Shown: positions 23,970 through 36,995 of the stretch, in pieces
How the letters are laid out: the number at the start of each line of letters is the position of its first letter
Numbering within the stretch: the stretch's first letter is position 1
Assembly: GCA_026018925.1 (NCBI GenBank)
Contig: JAKSZU010000329.1
Coordinates: 124,001-188,000, forward strand
Direction of reading: 5' to 3'
Length of the DNA stretch: 64,000 bases
Source: Tupaia tana
Lineage: Eukaryota; Chordata; Mammalia; Scandentia; Tupaiidae
Position numbers and translations under genes: made by a program
Notes under the pieces: model-generated
Databases searched by the model: none
What the model was told of the DNA's origin: nothing
What the model saw: the letters and a program-made list of their open reading frames with translations, nothing else

Positions 23970-26900
23970 ATTTGAGAAGATTCCACATGGATACTGGGAA
24001 CTAGATATTTCAGGGCTCAGGAGAAATGAAGATTTTCTACTCATAATTCAGCCTCCAGCAAGCAAATCTACCGTGTTAGTGAGGCCCTCTGGCCTTCTAT
24101 CTCTGTCTCTGTGTCTCTGAGGTCTCTGACTCTCTCTGCTCCTGTCACCTCAATTTTTGGGTAATTTTTCCTTTTTACGATTTTTTTAAAGGTAGAATTT
24201 CTCTCTGGCTCTCAGCTCCATCTTTTGTTTTGTTAATAAGCCCTTCTGCTCCTTTCTCCCAGGCAGGAGAGTTGAGCCATTCTCTGAGAAGTTTCCACAT
24301 GGATACTGGGAACTAGATATTTCAGGGCTCAGGAGAAATGAAGATTTTCTACTCATAATTCAGCCTCCAGCAAGCAAAGCTAGTGTGGTAGGGAGCCCCT
24401 CTGGCCTTCTATCTCTGTCTCTGTGTCACTGAGGTCTCTGTCTCTCTCTGCTCCTCTCTCCTCATTTTTTTTTGGTAATTTTTCCTTTTTACGATTTTTT
24501 TAAAGGTAGAATTTCTCTGTTGCTCTCAGCTCCATTTTTTGTTTTGTTAATAAGCCCTTCTGCTCCTTTCTCCCAGGCAGGAGAGTTGAGCCATTCCCTG
24601 AGAAGATTCCACATGGATACTGGGAACTAGATATTTCAGGGCTGAGGAGAAATGAAGATTTTCTACTCATAATTCAGCCCCAAGCACGCAAAGCTAGTGT
24701 GGAAGGGAGCCCCTGTGGCCTTCTATCTCTGTCTCTGTGTCTCTGAGGTCTCTGTCTCTCTCTGTTCCTGTCTCCTCATTTTTTGTTTTGGTAATTTTTG
24801 CTTTTTACGATTTTTTTAAAGGTAGAATTTCTCTCTGTGTCTCAGCTCCATCTTCTGTTTTGTTAATAAGGCCTTCTGTTCCTTTCTCCCAGGCAGGAGA
24901 GTTGAGCCAGTCTCAGAGAAGATTCCACATGGATACTGGGATCTAGATATTTCAGGGCTCAGGAGAAATGAAGAATTTCTACTCATAATTCAGCCTCCAG
25001 CAAGCAAAGCTAGTGTGGTAGGGAGCCACTCTGGCCTTCTATTTCTCTCTCTGTGTCTTTGAGGTCTCTATCTCTCTCTGCTCCTGTCTCCTCATAGTTT
25101 TTTGGTAATTTTTCCTTTTTACGGTTTTTTTAAAGGTAGAATTTCTCTCTGGCTCTCAGCTCCATCTTTTGTTTTGTTAATAAGCCCTTCTGCTCCTTTC
25201 TCCTAGGCAGGAGAGTTGAGCAATTCTCTGAGAAGATTCCACATGGATACTGGGAACTAGATATTTCAGGGCTCCGGAGAAATGAAGATTTTCTACTCAT
25301 AATTCAGCCTCCAGCAGGCAAAGCTAGTGTGGTAGGGAGCCCCTCTGGCCTTCTATCTCTGTCTCTGTGTCTCTGAGGTCTCTGTCTCTCTCTGCTCCTG
25401 TCTCCTCATTTTTTTTGGTAATTTTTCCTTTTTACGATTTTTTTAAATGTAGAATTTCTCTCTGGCTCTCAGCTCCATCTGTTGTTTTGTTAATAAGCCC
25501 TTCTGCTACTTTCTCCCAGGCAAGAGAGTTGAGCCATTCTCTGAGATGATTCCACATGGATACTGGGAACTAGATATTTCAGGGCTCAGGAGAAATGAAG
25601 ATTTTCTACTCATAATTCAGCCTCCAGCAAGCAAAGCTAGTGTGCTAGGGAGCCCCTCGGGACTTCTATCTCTGTCTCTGTGTCTCTGAGATCTCTGTCT
25701 CTCTCTGCTCCTGTCTCCTCATTTTTCTTTGGTAATTTTTCCTTTTTACGATTTTTTTAAAGGTAGAATTTCTCTCTGGCGCTCAGCTCCATCTTTTGTT
25801 TTGTTAATAAGCCCTTCTGCTCCTTTCTCCCAGGCAGGTGAGTTGAGCCATTCTCTGAGAAGATTCCACATGGATACTGGGAACTAGATATTTCAGGGCT
25901 CTGGAGAAATGAAGATTTTCTACTCATAATTCAGCCTCCAGCAGGCAAAGCTAGTGTGGTAGGGAGCCCCTCTGGCTTTCTGTCTCTGTCTCTGTGTCTC
26001 TGAGGTATCTGTCTCTCTCTGCTCCTGTCTCCTCATTTATTTTTTTGGTAATTTTTCCTTTTTACGATTTTTTTAAAGGTAGAATTTCTCTCTGGTTCTC
26101 AGCTCCATCTTTTGTTTCGTTAATAAGCCCTTCTGCTCCTTTCTCCCAGGCAGGAGAGTTGAGCCATTCTCTGAGAAGTTTCCACATGGATACTGGGAAC
26201 TAGATATTTCAGGGCTCAGGAGAAATGAAGATTTTCTACTCATAATTCAGCCTCCAGCAAGCAAAGCCAGTGTGGTAGGGAGCCCCTCTGGCCTTCTATC
26301 TCTGTCTCTGTGTCTCTGAGGTCTCTGTCTCTCTCTGCTACTGTCTCCTCATTTTTTTTTGGTAATTTTTCCTTTTTACGATTTTTTTAAAGGTAGAATT
26401 TCTCTGTCGCTCTCAGCTCCATCTTTTGTTTTGTTAATAAGCCCTTCTGCTCCTTTCTCCCAGGCAGGAGAGTTGAGCCATTCTCTGAGAAGATTCCACA
26501 TGGATACTGGGAACTAGATATTTCAGGGCTCAGGAGAAATGAAGATTTTCTACTCATAATACAGACCCCAGCACGCAAAGCTAGTGTGGTAGGGAGCCCC
26601 TCTGGCCTTCTATCTCTGTCTCTGTGTCTCTGAGGTCTCTGTCTCTCTCTATTCCTGTCTCCTCATTTTATGTTTTGGTAATTTTTGCTTTTTACGATTT
26701 TTTTAAAGGTAGAATTTCTCTCTGGCTCTCAGCTCCATCTTTTGTTTTGTTAATAAGCCCTTCTGCTCCTTTCTCCCAGGCAGGAGAGTTGAGCCATTCT
26801 CAGAGAAGATTCCACATGGATACTGGGAACTAGATATTTCAGGGCTCAGGAGAAATGAAGATATTCTACTCATAATTCAGCCTCCAGCAAGCAAATCTAG

Positions 26901-27424
26901 TGTGGTAGGGAGCCCTCTGGACTTCTATCTCTGTCTCTGTGTCTCTGAAGTTTCTGTCTCTCTCTGCTCCGGTCTCCTCATTTTTTTTTGGTAATTTTTC
27001 CTTTTTACGATTTTTTTAAAGGTAGAATTTCCCTCTGGCTCTCAGCTCCATCTTTTGTTTTGTTAATAAGCCCTTCCGCTCCTTTCTCCCAGGCAGGAGA
27101 GTTGAGCCATTCTCTGAGAAGTTTCCACATGGATACTGGGAACTAGATATTTCAGGGCTCAGGAGAAATGAAGATTTTCTACTCATAATTCAGCCTCCAG
27201 CAAGCAAAGCTAGTGTGGTAGGGAGCCCCTCGGGACTTCTATCTCTGTCTCTGTGTCTCTGAGGTCTCTGTCTCTCTCTGCTCCTGTCTCCTCATTTTTC
27301 TTTGGTAATTTTTCCTTTTTACGATTTTTTTAAAGGTAGAATTTCTCTCTGGCGCTCAGCTCCATCTTTGTTTTGTTAATAAGCCCTTCTGCTCCTTTCT
27401 CCCAGGCAGGAGAATTGAGCCATT
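23970..27424 (+). repeat. 11-monomer tandem duplication, copy 1 (3,455 bp)
   Basis: The copy begins at ATTTGAGAAG inside the monomer at 23797 and continues with monomers at 24111, 24423, 24737, 25053, 25367, 25680, 25994, 26310, 26624, 26939 and 27253. Rare marks that occur again in copy 2 are GTGTCACTGAGG, GTGTGGAAGGGAGCCCCTGTGG, CTCAGCTCCATCTTCTG, CATCTGTTGTTTTG, GAGATGATTCC, GGTATCTGTC, AAAGCCAGTG, ATTTTATGTTTTGG and GCTCCGGTCTCC. It ends in the monomer at 27253 after GAGAATTGAGCCATT, where it is fused back to ATTTGAGAAG. Confidence 0.9.
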
Positions 27425-30400
27425 ATTTGAGAAGATTCCACATGGATACTGGGAACTAGATATTTCAGGGCTCAGGAGAAATGAAGATTTTCTACTCATA
27501 ATTCAGCCTCCAGCAAGCAAATCTACTGTGTTAGTGAGGCCCTCTGGCCTTCTATCTCTGTCTCTGTGTCTCTGAGGTCTCTGACTCTCTCTGCTCCTGT
27601 CACCTCAATTTTTGGGTAATTTTTCCTTTTTACGATTTTTTTAAAGGTAGAATTTCTCTCTGGCTCTCAGCTCCATCTTTTGTTTTGTTAATAAGCCCTT
27701 CTGCTCCTTTCTCCCAGGCAGGAGAGTTGAGCCATTCTCTGAGAAGTTTCCACATGGATACTGGGAACTAGATATTTCAGGGCTCAGGAGAAATGAAGAT
27801 TTTCTACTCATAATTCAGCCTCCAGCAAGCAAAGCTAGTGTGGTAGGGAGCCCCTCTGGCCTTCTATCTCTGTCTCTGTGTCACTGAGGTCTCTGTCTCT
27901 CTCTGCTCCTCTCTCCTCATTTTTTTTTGGTAATTTTTCCTTTTTACGATTTTTTTAAAGGTAGAATTTCTCTGTCGCTCTCAGCTCCATCTTTTGTTTT
28001 GTTAATAAGCCCTTCTGCTCCTTTCTCCCAGGCAGGAGAGTTGAGCCATTCCCTGAGAAGATTCCACATGGATACTGGGAACTAGATATTTCAGGGCTCA
28101 GGAGAAATGAAGATTTTCTACTCATAATTCAGCCCCAAGCACGCAAAGCTAGTGTGGAAGGGAGCCCCTGTGGCCTTCTATCTCTGTCTCTGTGTCTCTG
28201 AGGTCTCTGTCTCTCTCTGTTCCTGTCTCCTCATTTTTTGTTTTGGTAATTTTTGCTTTTTACGATTTTTTTTAAAGGTAGAATTTCTCTCTGTGTCTCA
28301 GCTCCATCTTCTGTTTTGTTAATAAGGCCTTCTGTTCCTTTCTCCCAGGCAGGAGAGTTGAGCCAGTCTCAGAGAAGATTCCACATGGATACTGGGAACT
28401 AGATATTTCAGGGCTCAGGAGAAATGAAGAATTTCTACTCATAATTCAGCCTCCAGCAAGCAAAGCTAGTGTGGTAGGGAGCCACTCTGGTCTTCTATTT
28501 CTCTCTCTGTGTCTTTGAGGTCTCTATCTCTCTCTGCTCCTGTCTCCTCATAGTTTTTTGGTAATTTTTTCCTTTTTAACGGTTTTTTTAAAGGTAGAAT
28601 TTCTCTCTGGCTCTCAGCTCCATCTTTTGTTTTGTTAATAAGCCCTTCTGCTCCTTTCTCCTAGGCAGGAGAGTTGAGCAATTCTCTGAGAAGATTCCAC
28701 ATGGATACTGGGAACTAGATATTTCAGGGCTCCGGAGAAATGAAGATTTTCTACTCATAATTCAGCCTCCAGCAGGCAAAGCTAGTGTGGTAGGGAGCCC
28801 CTCTGGCCTTCTATCTCTGTCTCTGTGTCTCTGAGGTCTCTGTCTCTCTCTGCTCCTGTCTCCTCATTTTTTTTTGGTAATTTTTCCTTTTTACGATTTT
28901 TTTAAATGTAGAATTTCTCTCTGGCTCTCAGCTCCATCTGTTGTTTTGTTAATAAGCCCTTCTGCTACTTTCTCCCAGGCAAGAGAGTTGAGCCATTCTC
29001 TGAGATGATTCCACATGGATACTGGGAACTAGATATTTCAGGGCTCAGGAGAAATGAAGATTTTCTACTCATAATTCAGCCTCCAGCAAGCAAAGCTAGT
29101 GTGCTAGGGAGCCCCTCGGGACTTCTATCTCTGTCTCTGTGTCTCTGAGATCTCTGTCTCTCTCTGCTCCTGTCTCCTCATTTTTCTTTGGTAATTTTTC
29201 CTTTTTACGATTTTTTTAAAGGTAGAATTTCTCTCTGGCGCTCAGCTCCATCTTTTGTTTTGTTAATAAGCCCTTCTGCTCCTTTCTCCCAGGCAGGAGA
29301 GTTGAGCCATTCTCTGAGAAGATTCCACATGGATACTGGGAACTAGATATTTCAGGGCTCTGGAGAAATGAAGATTTTCTACTCATAATTCAGCCTCCAG
29401 CAGGCAAAGCTAGTGTGGTAGGGAGCCCCTCTGGCTTTCTGTCTCTGTCTCTGTGTCTCTGAGGTATCTGTCTCTCTCTGCTCCTGTCTCCTCATTTATT
29501 TTTTTGGTAATTTTTTCCTTTTTACGATTTTTTTAAAGGTAGAATTTCTCTCTGGTTCTCAGCTCCATCTTTTGTTTCGTTAATAAGCCCTTCTGCTCCT
29601 TTCTCCCAGGCAGGAGAGTTGAGCCATTCTCTGAGAAGTTTCCACATGGATACTGGGAACTAGATATTTCAGGGCTCAGGAGAAATGAAGATTTTCTACT
29701 CATAATTCAGCCTCCAGCAAGCAAAGCCAGTGTGGTAGGGAGCCCCTCTGGCCTTCTATCTCTGTCTCTGTGTCTCTGAGGTCTCTGTCTCTCTCTGGTA
29801 CTGTCTCCTCATTTTTTTTTGGTAATTTTTCCTTTTTACGATTTTTTTAAAGGTAGAATTTCTCTGTCGCTCTCAGCTCCATCTTTTGTTTTGTTAATAA
29901 GCCCTTCTGCTCCTTTCTCCCAGGCAGGAGAGTTGAGCCATTCTCTGAGAAGATTCCACATGGATACTGGGAACTAGATATTTCAGGGCTCAGGAGAAAT
30001 GAAGATTTTCTACTCATAATACAGACCCCAGCACGCAAAGCTAGTGTGGTAGGGAGCCCCTCTGGCCTTCTATCTCTGTCTCTGTGTCTCTGAGGTCTCT
30101 GTCTCTCTCTATTCCTGTCTCCTCATTTTATGTTTTGGTAATTTTTGCTTTTTACGATTTTTTTAAAGGTAGAATTTCTCTCTGGCTCTCAGCTCCATCT
30201 TTTGTTTTGTTAATAAGCCCTTCTGCTCCTTTCTCCCAGGCAGGAGAGTTGAGCCATTCTCAGAGAAGATTCCACATGGATACTGGGAACTAGATATTTC
30301 AGGGCTCAGGAGAAATGAAGATATTCAACTCATAATTCAGCCTCCAGCAAGCAAATCTAGTGTGGTAGGGAGCCCTCTGGACTTCTATCTCTGTCTCTGT

Positions 30401-30884
30401 GTCTCTGAAGTTTCTGTCTCTCTCTGCTCCGGTCTCCTCATTTTTTTTTGGTAATTTTTCCTTTTTACGATTTTTTTAAAGGTAGAATTTCCCTCTGGCT
30501 CTCAGCTCCATCTTTTGTTTTGTTAATAAGCCCTTCCGCTCCTTTCTCCCAGGCAGGAGAGTTGAGCCATTCTCTGAGAAGTTTCCACATGGATACTGGG
30601 AACTAGATATTTCAGGGCTCAGGAGAAATGAAGATTTTCTACTCATAATTCAGCCTCCAGCAAGCAAAGCTAGTGTGGTAGGGAGCCCCTCGGGACTTCT
30701 ATCTCTGTCTCTGTGTCTCTGAGGTCTCTGTCTCTCTCTGCTCCTGTCTCCTCATTTTTCTTTGGTAATTTTTCCTTTTTACGATTTTTTTAAAGGTAGA
30801 ATTTCTCTCTGGCGCTCAGCTCCATCTTTGTTTTGTTAATAAGCCCTTCTGCTCCTTTCTCCCAGGCAGGAGAATTGAGCCATT
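27425..30884 (+). repeat. 11-monomer tandem duplication, copy 2 (3,460 bp)
   Basis: Monomers start at 27566, 27878, 28192, 28509, 28825, 29139, 29453, 29770, 30084, 30399 and 30713. Comparing the copies by eye I noted about ten substitutions (for example 24070/27525, 24939/28399, 26871/30331) and a few one-base T-tract changes over 3.46 kb, so identity is above 99%. The 5-bp length difference comes from the T-tracts. Copy 2 ends after GAGAATTGAGCCATT at 30884 and then continues into CTCTGAGAAG, the unbroken form of the junction. Confidence 0.9.
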
Positions 30885-32599
30885 CTCTGAGAAGATTCCA
30901 CATGGATACTGGGAACTAGATATTTCAGGGCTGTTGAGAAATGAAGATTTTCTACTCATAATTCAGCCTACAGCAGGCAAAGCTGGTGTGGTAGGGAGCC
31001 CCTCTGGCTTTCTGTCTCTGTCTCTGTGTCTCTGAGGTCGCTGTCTCTCTCTGCTCCTGTCTCCTCATTTTTTTTTCGGTAATTTTTCCTTTTTACGATT
31101 TTTTTTAAAGGTAGAATTTCTCTCTGGCTCTCAGCTCCATCTTTTGTTTTGTTAATAAGCCCTTCTGCTCCTTTCTCCCAGACAGGAGAGTTGAGCCATT
31201 CTCTGAGAAGATTCCACATGGATACTGGGAATTTGATATTTCAGGGCTCAGGAGAAATGAAGATTTTCTACTCATAATTCAGCCTCCAGCAAGCAAATCT
31301 AGTGTGGTAGGGAGCCCCTCTGGCCTTCTATCTCTGTCTCTGTGTCTCTGAGGTCTCTGTCTCTCTCTGCTCCTGTCTCCACATTTTTCTTTTTGGTAAT
31401 TTTTTCCATTTTACGATTGTTTTAAAGGTAGAATTTCTCTCTGGCTCTCAGCTCCATCTTTTGTTTCGTTAATAAGCCCTTCTGCTCCTTTCTCCCAGGC
31501 AGGAGAGTTGAGCCATTCTCTGAGAAGTTTCCACATGGATACTGGGAACTAGATATTTCAGGGCTCAGGAGAAATGAAGATTTTCTACTCATAATTCAGC
31601 CTCCAGCAAGCAAAGCTAGTGTGGTAGGGAGCCCCTCTGGCCTTCTATCTCTGTCTCTGTGTCTCTGAGGTCTCTGTCTCTCTCTGCTCCTGTCTCCTCA
31701 TTTTTTTTTGGTAATTTTTCCTTTTTACGATTTTTTTAAAGGTAGAATTTCTCTGTCGCTTTCAGCTCCATCTTTTGTTTTGTTAATATGCCCTTCTGCT
31801 CCTTTCTCCCAGGCAGGAGAGTTGAGCCATTCTCTGAGAAGATTCCACATGGATACTGGGAACTAGATATTTCAGGGCTCAGGAGAAATGAAGATTTTCT
31901 ACTCATAATTCAGCCCCCAGCACGCAAAGCTAGTGTGGTAGGGAGCCCCTCTGGCCTTCTATCTCTGTCTCTGTGTCTCTGAGGTCTCTGTCTCTCTCTG
32001 TTCCTGTCTCCTCATTTTTTGTTTTGGTAATTTTTGCTTTTTACGATTTTTTTAAAGGTAGAATTTCCCTGTCGCTCTCAGCTCCATCTTTTGTTTTGTT
32101 AATAAGCCCTTCTGCTCCTTTCTCCCAGTCAGGAGTGTTGAGCCATTCTCTGAGAAGATTCCACATGGATACTGGGAATTTGATATTTCAGGTCTCAGGA
32201 GAAATGAAGATTTTCTACTCATAATTCAGCCTCCAGAAAGCAAAGCTAGTGTGGTAGGGAGCCCCTCTGGCCCTCTATCTCTGTCTCTGAGTCTCTGAGG
32301 TCTCTGTCTCTCTCTGCTCCTGTCTCCTCTTTTTTTTGGTAATTTTTCCTTTTTATGATTTTTTTAAAGGTAGAATTTCTCTCTGGCTCTCAGCTCCATC
32401 TTTTGTTTTGTTAATAAGCCCTTCTGCTCCTTTCTCCCAGGCAGGAGAGTTGAGCCATTCTCAGAGAAGATTCCACATGGATACTGGGAACTAGATATTT
32501 CAGGGCTCAGGAGAAATGAAGATTTTCTACTCATAATTCAGCCTCCAGCAAGCAAAGCTAGTGTGGTAGGGAGCCCTCTGGCCTTCTATCTCTGTCTCT
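30885..32599 (+). repeat. Block shared with 48.6-49.5 and 58.6-59.6 kb
   Basis: This holds the rest of the 30713 monomer and monomers at 31026, 31342, 31659, 31973 and 32289. The ordered marks are GGCTGTTGAGAAATG with CAAAGCTGGTGTGG, then GGTCGCTGTCTC with TTCGGTAAT and GACAGGAGAG (31026), then CTCCACATTTTTC with GATTGTTTTAAAGG (31342), then TGTCGCTTTCAG with GTTAATATGCCC (31659), then GTTCCTG with TTTCCCTGTCGCTC (31973). The first four recur at 48599-49545 (offset 17,572-17,574) and 58646-59595 (offset 27,619-27,622). 32289 is a different monomer with TCTCTGAGTCTCTGAGG. Confidence 0.85.
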
Positions 32600-34162
32600 G
32601 TGTCTCTGAAGTCTCTGTCTCTCTCTGCTCCTGTCTCCTCATATTTTTTTGGTAATTTTTCCTTTTTACGATTTTTTTAAAGGTAGAATTTCTCTGTCGC
32701 TCTCAGCTCCATCTTTTGTTTTGTTAATAAGCCCTTCTGCTCCTTTCTCCCAGGCAGGAGAGTTGAGCCATTCTCTGAGAAGCTTCCACATGGATACTGG
32801 GAACTAGATATTTCAGGGCTCAGGAGAAATGAAGATTTTCTACTCATAATTCAGCCTCCAGCAAGCAAAGCTAGTGTGGTAGGGAGCCCCTCTGGCCTTC
32901 TATTACTGTCTCTGTGTCTCTGAGGTCTCTGTCTCTCTCTGCTCCTCTCTCCTCATTTTTTTTGGTAATTTTTCCTTTTTACGATTTTTTTAAAGGTAGA
33001 AATTTCTCTCTGGCTCTCAGCTCCATCTTTTGTTTTGTTAATAAGCCCTTCTGCTCCTTTCTTCCAGGCAGGAGAGTTGAGCCATTCTCTGAGAAGTTTC
33101 CACATGGATACTGGGAATTAGATATTTCAGGGCTCAGGAGAAACGAAGATTTTCTACTCATAATTCAGCCTCCAGCAAGCAAAGCTAGTGTGGTAGGGAG
33201 CTCCTCTGGCCCTCTATCTCTGTCTCTGAGTCTCTGAGGTCTCTGTCTCTCTCTGCTCCTGTCTCCTCTTTTTTTGGTAATTTTTCCTTTTTATGATTTT
33301 TTTAAAGGTAGAATTTCTCTCTGGCTCTCAGCTCCATCTTTTGTTTTGTTAATAAGCCCTTCTGCTCCTTCCTCCCAGGCAGGAGAGTTGAGCCATTCTC
33401 TGAGAAGATTCCACATGGATACTGGGAACTAGATATTTCAGGGCTCAGGAGAAAGGAAGATTTTCTACTCATAATTCAGCCTCCAGCAAGCAAAGCTAGT
33501 GTGGTAGGGAGCCCTCTGGCCTTCTATCTCTGTCTCTGTGTCTCTGAAGTCTCTGTCTCTCTCTGCTCCTGTCTCCTCATTTTTTTTGGTAATTTTTCCT
33601 TTTTACGATTTTTTTAAAGGTAGAATTTCTCTCTGGCTCTCAGCTCCATCTTTTGTTTTGTTAATAAGCCCTTCTGCTCCTTTCTCCCAGGCAGGAGAGT
33701 TGAGCCATTATCTGAGAAGATTCCACATGGATACTGGGAACTAGATATTTCAGGGCTCAGGAGAAATGAAGATTTTCTACTCATAATTAAGCCTCCAGCA
33801 AGCAAATCTACTGTGTTAGTGAGCCCCTCTGGCCTTCTATCTCTGTCTCTGTGTCTCTGAGGTCTCTGTCTCTCTCTGCTCCTGTCTCCTCATTTTTTTG
33901 GGTAATTTTTCCTTTTTACGGTTTTTTTAAAGGTAGAATTTCTCTCTGGCTCTCAGCTCCATCTTTTGTTTTGTTAATAAGCCCTTCTGCTCCTTCCTCC
34001 AGGCAGGAGAGTTGAGCCATTCTCTGAGAAGATTCCACATGGATACTGGGAACTAGATATTTCAGGGCTCAGGAGAAAGGAAGATTTTCTACTCATAATT
34101 CAGCCTCCAGCAGGCAAAGCTAGTGTGGTCGGGAGCCCCTCTGGCCTTCTATCTCTGTCTCT
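32600..34162 (+). repeat. Five-monomer block also present at 52056
   Basis: Monomers start at 32600, 32914, 33228, 33538 and 33851. Marks in order: CTCATATTTTTTTGG with TGTCGCTC; TATTACTGTC with CTCCTCTCTCC and CTTTCTTCCAGG; CTCTGAGTCTCTGAGG with TTTTATGATT and CCTTCCTCC; a GAAGTCTC monomer with CATTATCTGAG and an AAATCTACTGTG tail; and TTTTTTGGGTAAT with TTTTACGG. All five recur at 52056-53307 with offsets of 19,455-19,456 bp. The first four also resemble 36996-37933, 14 monomers downstream. Confidence 0.85.
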
Positions 34163-36995
34163 GTGTCTCTGAGGTCTCTGTCTCTCTCTGATCCTGTCTC
34201 CTCATTTATTTTGGTAATTTTTCCTTTTTACGATTTTTTAAAATGTAGAATTTCTCTCTGGCTCTCAGCTCCATCTTTTGTTTTGTTAATAAGCCCTTCT
34301 GCTACTTTCTCCCAGGCAAGAAAGTTGAGCCATTCTCTGAGAAGATTCCACATCGATACTGGGAACTAGATATTTCAGGGCTCAGGAGAAATGAAGATTT
34401 TCTACTCATAATTCAGCCTCCAGCAAGCAAAGCTAGTGTGGTAGGGAGCACCTCGGGCCTTCTATCTCTGTCTCTGTGTCTCTGAGGTCTCTGTCTCTCT
34501 CTGCTCCTGTCTCCTCATTTTTCTTTTTGGTAATTCCTCCTTTTTACGATTTTTTTAAAGGTAGAATTTCTCTCTGGCTCTCAGCTCCATCTTTTGTTTT
34601 GTTAATAAGCCCTTCTGCTCCTTTCTCCCAGGCAGGAGAGTTGAGCCATTCTCTGAGAAGATTCCACATGGATACTGGGAACTAGATATGTCAGGGATCA
34701 GGAGAAATGAAGATTTTCTACTCATAATTCAGCCTCCAGCAAGCAAAGCTAGTGTGGTAGGGAGTCCCACTGGCCTTCTATTACTGTCTCTGTGTCTCTG
34801 AGGTCTCTGTCTCTCTCTGCTCCTCTCTCCACATTTTTTTTGTTAATTTTTCCTTTTTACGATTTTTTTAAAGGTAGAATTTCTCTCTGGCTCTCAGCTC
34901 CATCTTTTGTTTTGTTAATAAGCCCTTCTGCTCCTTTCTCCCAGTCAGGAGTGTTGAGCCATTCTCTGAGAAGATTCCACATGGATACTGGGAATTTGAT
35001 ATTTCAGGGCTCAGGAGAAATGAAGATTTTCTACTCATAATTCAGCCTTCAGCAAGCAAAGCTAGTGTGGTAGGGAGCCCCTCTGGCCTTCTATCTCTGT
35101 CTCTGTGTCTCTGAGGTCTCTGTCTCTCTCTGCTCCTGTCTCCTCATTTTACTTTTTGGTAATTTTTCCATTTTACGATTGTTTTAAAGGTAGAATTTCT
35201 CTCTGGCTGCAGCTCCATCTTTTGTTTTGTTAATAAGCCCTTCTGCTCCTTTCTCCCAGGCCGGAGAGTTGAGCCATTCTCTGAGAAGATTCCACATGGA
35301 TACTGGGAACTAGATATTTCAGGTCTCAGGAGAAATGAAGATTTTCTACTCATAATACAGCCTCCAGCAAGCAAAGCTAGTGTGGTAGGGAGCCCCTCTG
35401 GCCTTCTATCTCTGTCTCTGTGTCTCTGAGGTCTCTGTCTCTCTCTGCTCCTGTCTCCTCATTTATTTTTTTGGTAATTTTTCCTTTTTACGATTTTTTT
35501 AAAGGTAGAATTTCTCTCTGGCTCTCAGCTCCATCTTTTGTTTCGTTAATAAGCCCTTCTGCTCCTTTCTCCCAGGCAGGAGAGTTGAGCCATTCTCTGA
35601 GAAGTTTCCACATGGATACTGGGAACTAGATATTTCAGGGCTCAGGAGAAATGAAGATTTTCTACTCATAATTCAGCCTCCAGCAAGCAAAGCTAGTGTG
35701 GTAGGGAGCCCCTCTGGCCTTCTATCTCTGTCTCTGTGTCACTGAGGTCTCTGTCTCTCTCTGCTCCTGTCTCCTCATTTTTTTTTGGTAATTTTTCCTT
35801 TTTACGATTTTTTTAAAGGTAGAATTTCTCTGTCGCTCTCAGCTCCATCTTTTGTTTTGTTAATAAGCCCTTCTGCTCCTTTCTCCCAGGCAGGAGAGTT
35901 GAGCCATTCTCTGAGAAGATTCCACATGGATACTGGGAACTAGATATTTCAGGGCTCAGGAGAAATGAAGATTTTCTACTCATAATTCAGCCCCCAGCAC
36001 GCAAAGCTAGTGTGGAAGGGAGCCCCTGTGGCCTTCTATCTCTGTCTCTGTGTCTCTGAGGTCTCTGTCTCTCTCTGTTCCTGTCTCCTCATTTTTTGTT
36101 TTGGTAATTTTTGCTTTTTACGATTTTTTTAAAGGTAGAATTTCTCTCTGGGTCTCAGCTCCATCTTTTGTTTTGTTAATAAGGCCTTCTGTTCCTTTCT
36201 CCCAGGCAGGAGAGTTGAGCCATTCTCAGAGAAGATTCCACATGAATACTGGGAACTAGATATTTCAGGGCTCAGGAGAAATGAAGATTTTCTACTCATA
36301 ATTCAGCCTCCGGAAAGCAAATCTACTGTGTTAGTGAGCCCCTCTGGCCTTCTATCTCTGTCTCTGTGTCTCTGAGGTCTCTGTCTCTCTCTGCTCCTGT
36401 CTCCTCATTTTTTTGGGTAATTTTTCATTTTTACGGTTTTTTTAAAGGTAGAATTTCTCTCTGGCTCTCAGCTCCATCTTTTGTTTTGTTAATAAGCCCT
36501 TCTGCTCCTTTCTCCCAGGCAGGAGAGTTGAGCGATTCTCTGAGAAGATTCCACATGGATACTGGGAACTAGATATTTCAGGGCTCAGGAGAAATGAAGA
36601 TTTTCGACTCATAATTCAGCCTCCAGCAAGCAAAGCTAGTGTGGTAGGGAGCCCCTCTGGCCTTCTATCTCTGTCTCTGTGTCTCTGAGGTCTCTGTCTC
36701 TCTCTGCTCCTGTCTCCTCATTTTTTTTTTGGTAATTTTTCTTTTTTTATGATTTTTTTTAAAGGTAGAATTTCTCTCTGGCTCTCAGCTCCATCTTTTG
36801 TTTTGTTAATAAGCCCTTCTGCTCCTTCCTCCCAGGCAGGAGAGTTGAGCCATTCTCTGAGAAGATTCCACATGGATACTGGGAACTAGATATTTCAGGG
36901 CTCAGGAGAAATGAAGATTTTCTACTCATAATTCAGCCTCCAGCAAGCAAAGCTAGTGTGGTAGGGAGCCCCTCGGGCCTTCTATCTCTGTCTCT
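34163..36995 (+). repeat. Nine monomers, partial source of block X variants
   Basis: Monomers start at 34163, 34476, 34792, 35105, 35420, 35736, 36050, 36366 and 36679. 34476 (GGTAATTCCTCC, TCAGGGATCAGG), 34792 (GTTAATTTTT, GTCAGGAGTGTTGAGCC, GGGAATTTGAT) and 35105 (GATTGTTTTAAAGG, GGCTGCAGCTCC) match 45145, 45458 and 45769 in the same order. 35736 (GTGTCACTGAGG) and 36050 (GTTCCTG, GGGTCTCAG) match 24423 and 24737. 36366 (GAGCGATTCTC, TTTTCGACTC) matches 50175 and 60223. The segment therefore joins marks otherwise found in three separate blocks. Confidence 0.8.

Noticed and set aside
25680-26310. CENP-B box search, including TTTCGTTAATAAGCCC variants
   Set aside because: The TTCG half is present in some monomers but the required A and CGGG positions are not. 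CTCGGG occurs elsewhere in the monomer, not at the right spacing.
23970-30884. Assembly artefact as the explanation for the 3.46-kb duplication
   Set aside because: The copies carry different substitutions and T-tract lengths and a specific fused junction, which a plain assembly repeat would not create. Only long reads can settle this, so it is kept as a finding with that caveat.
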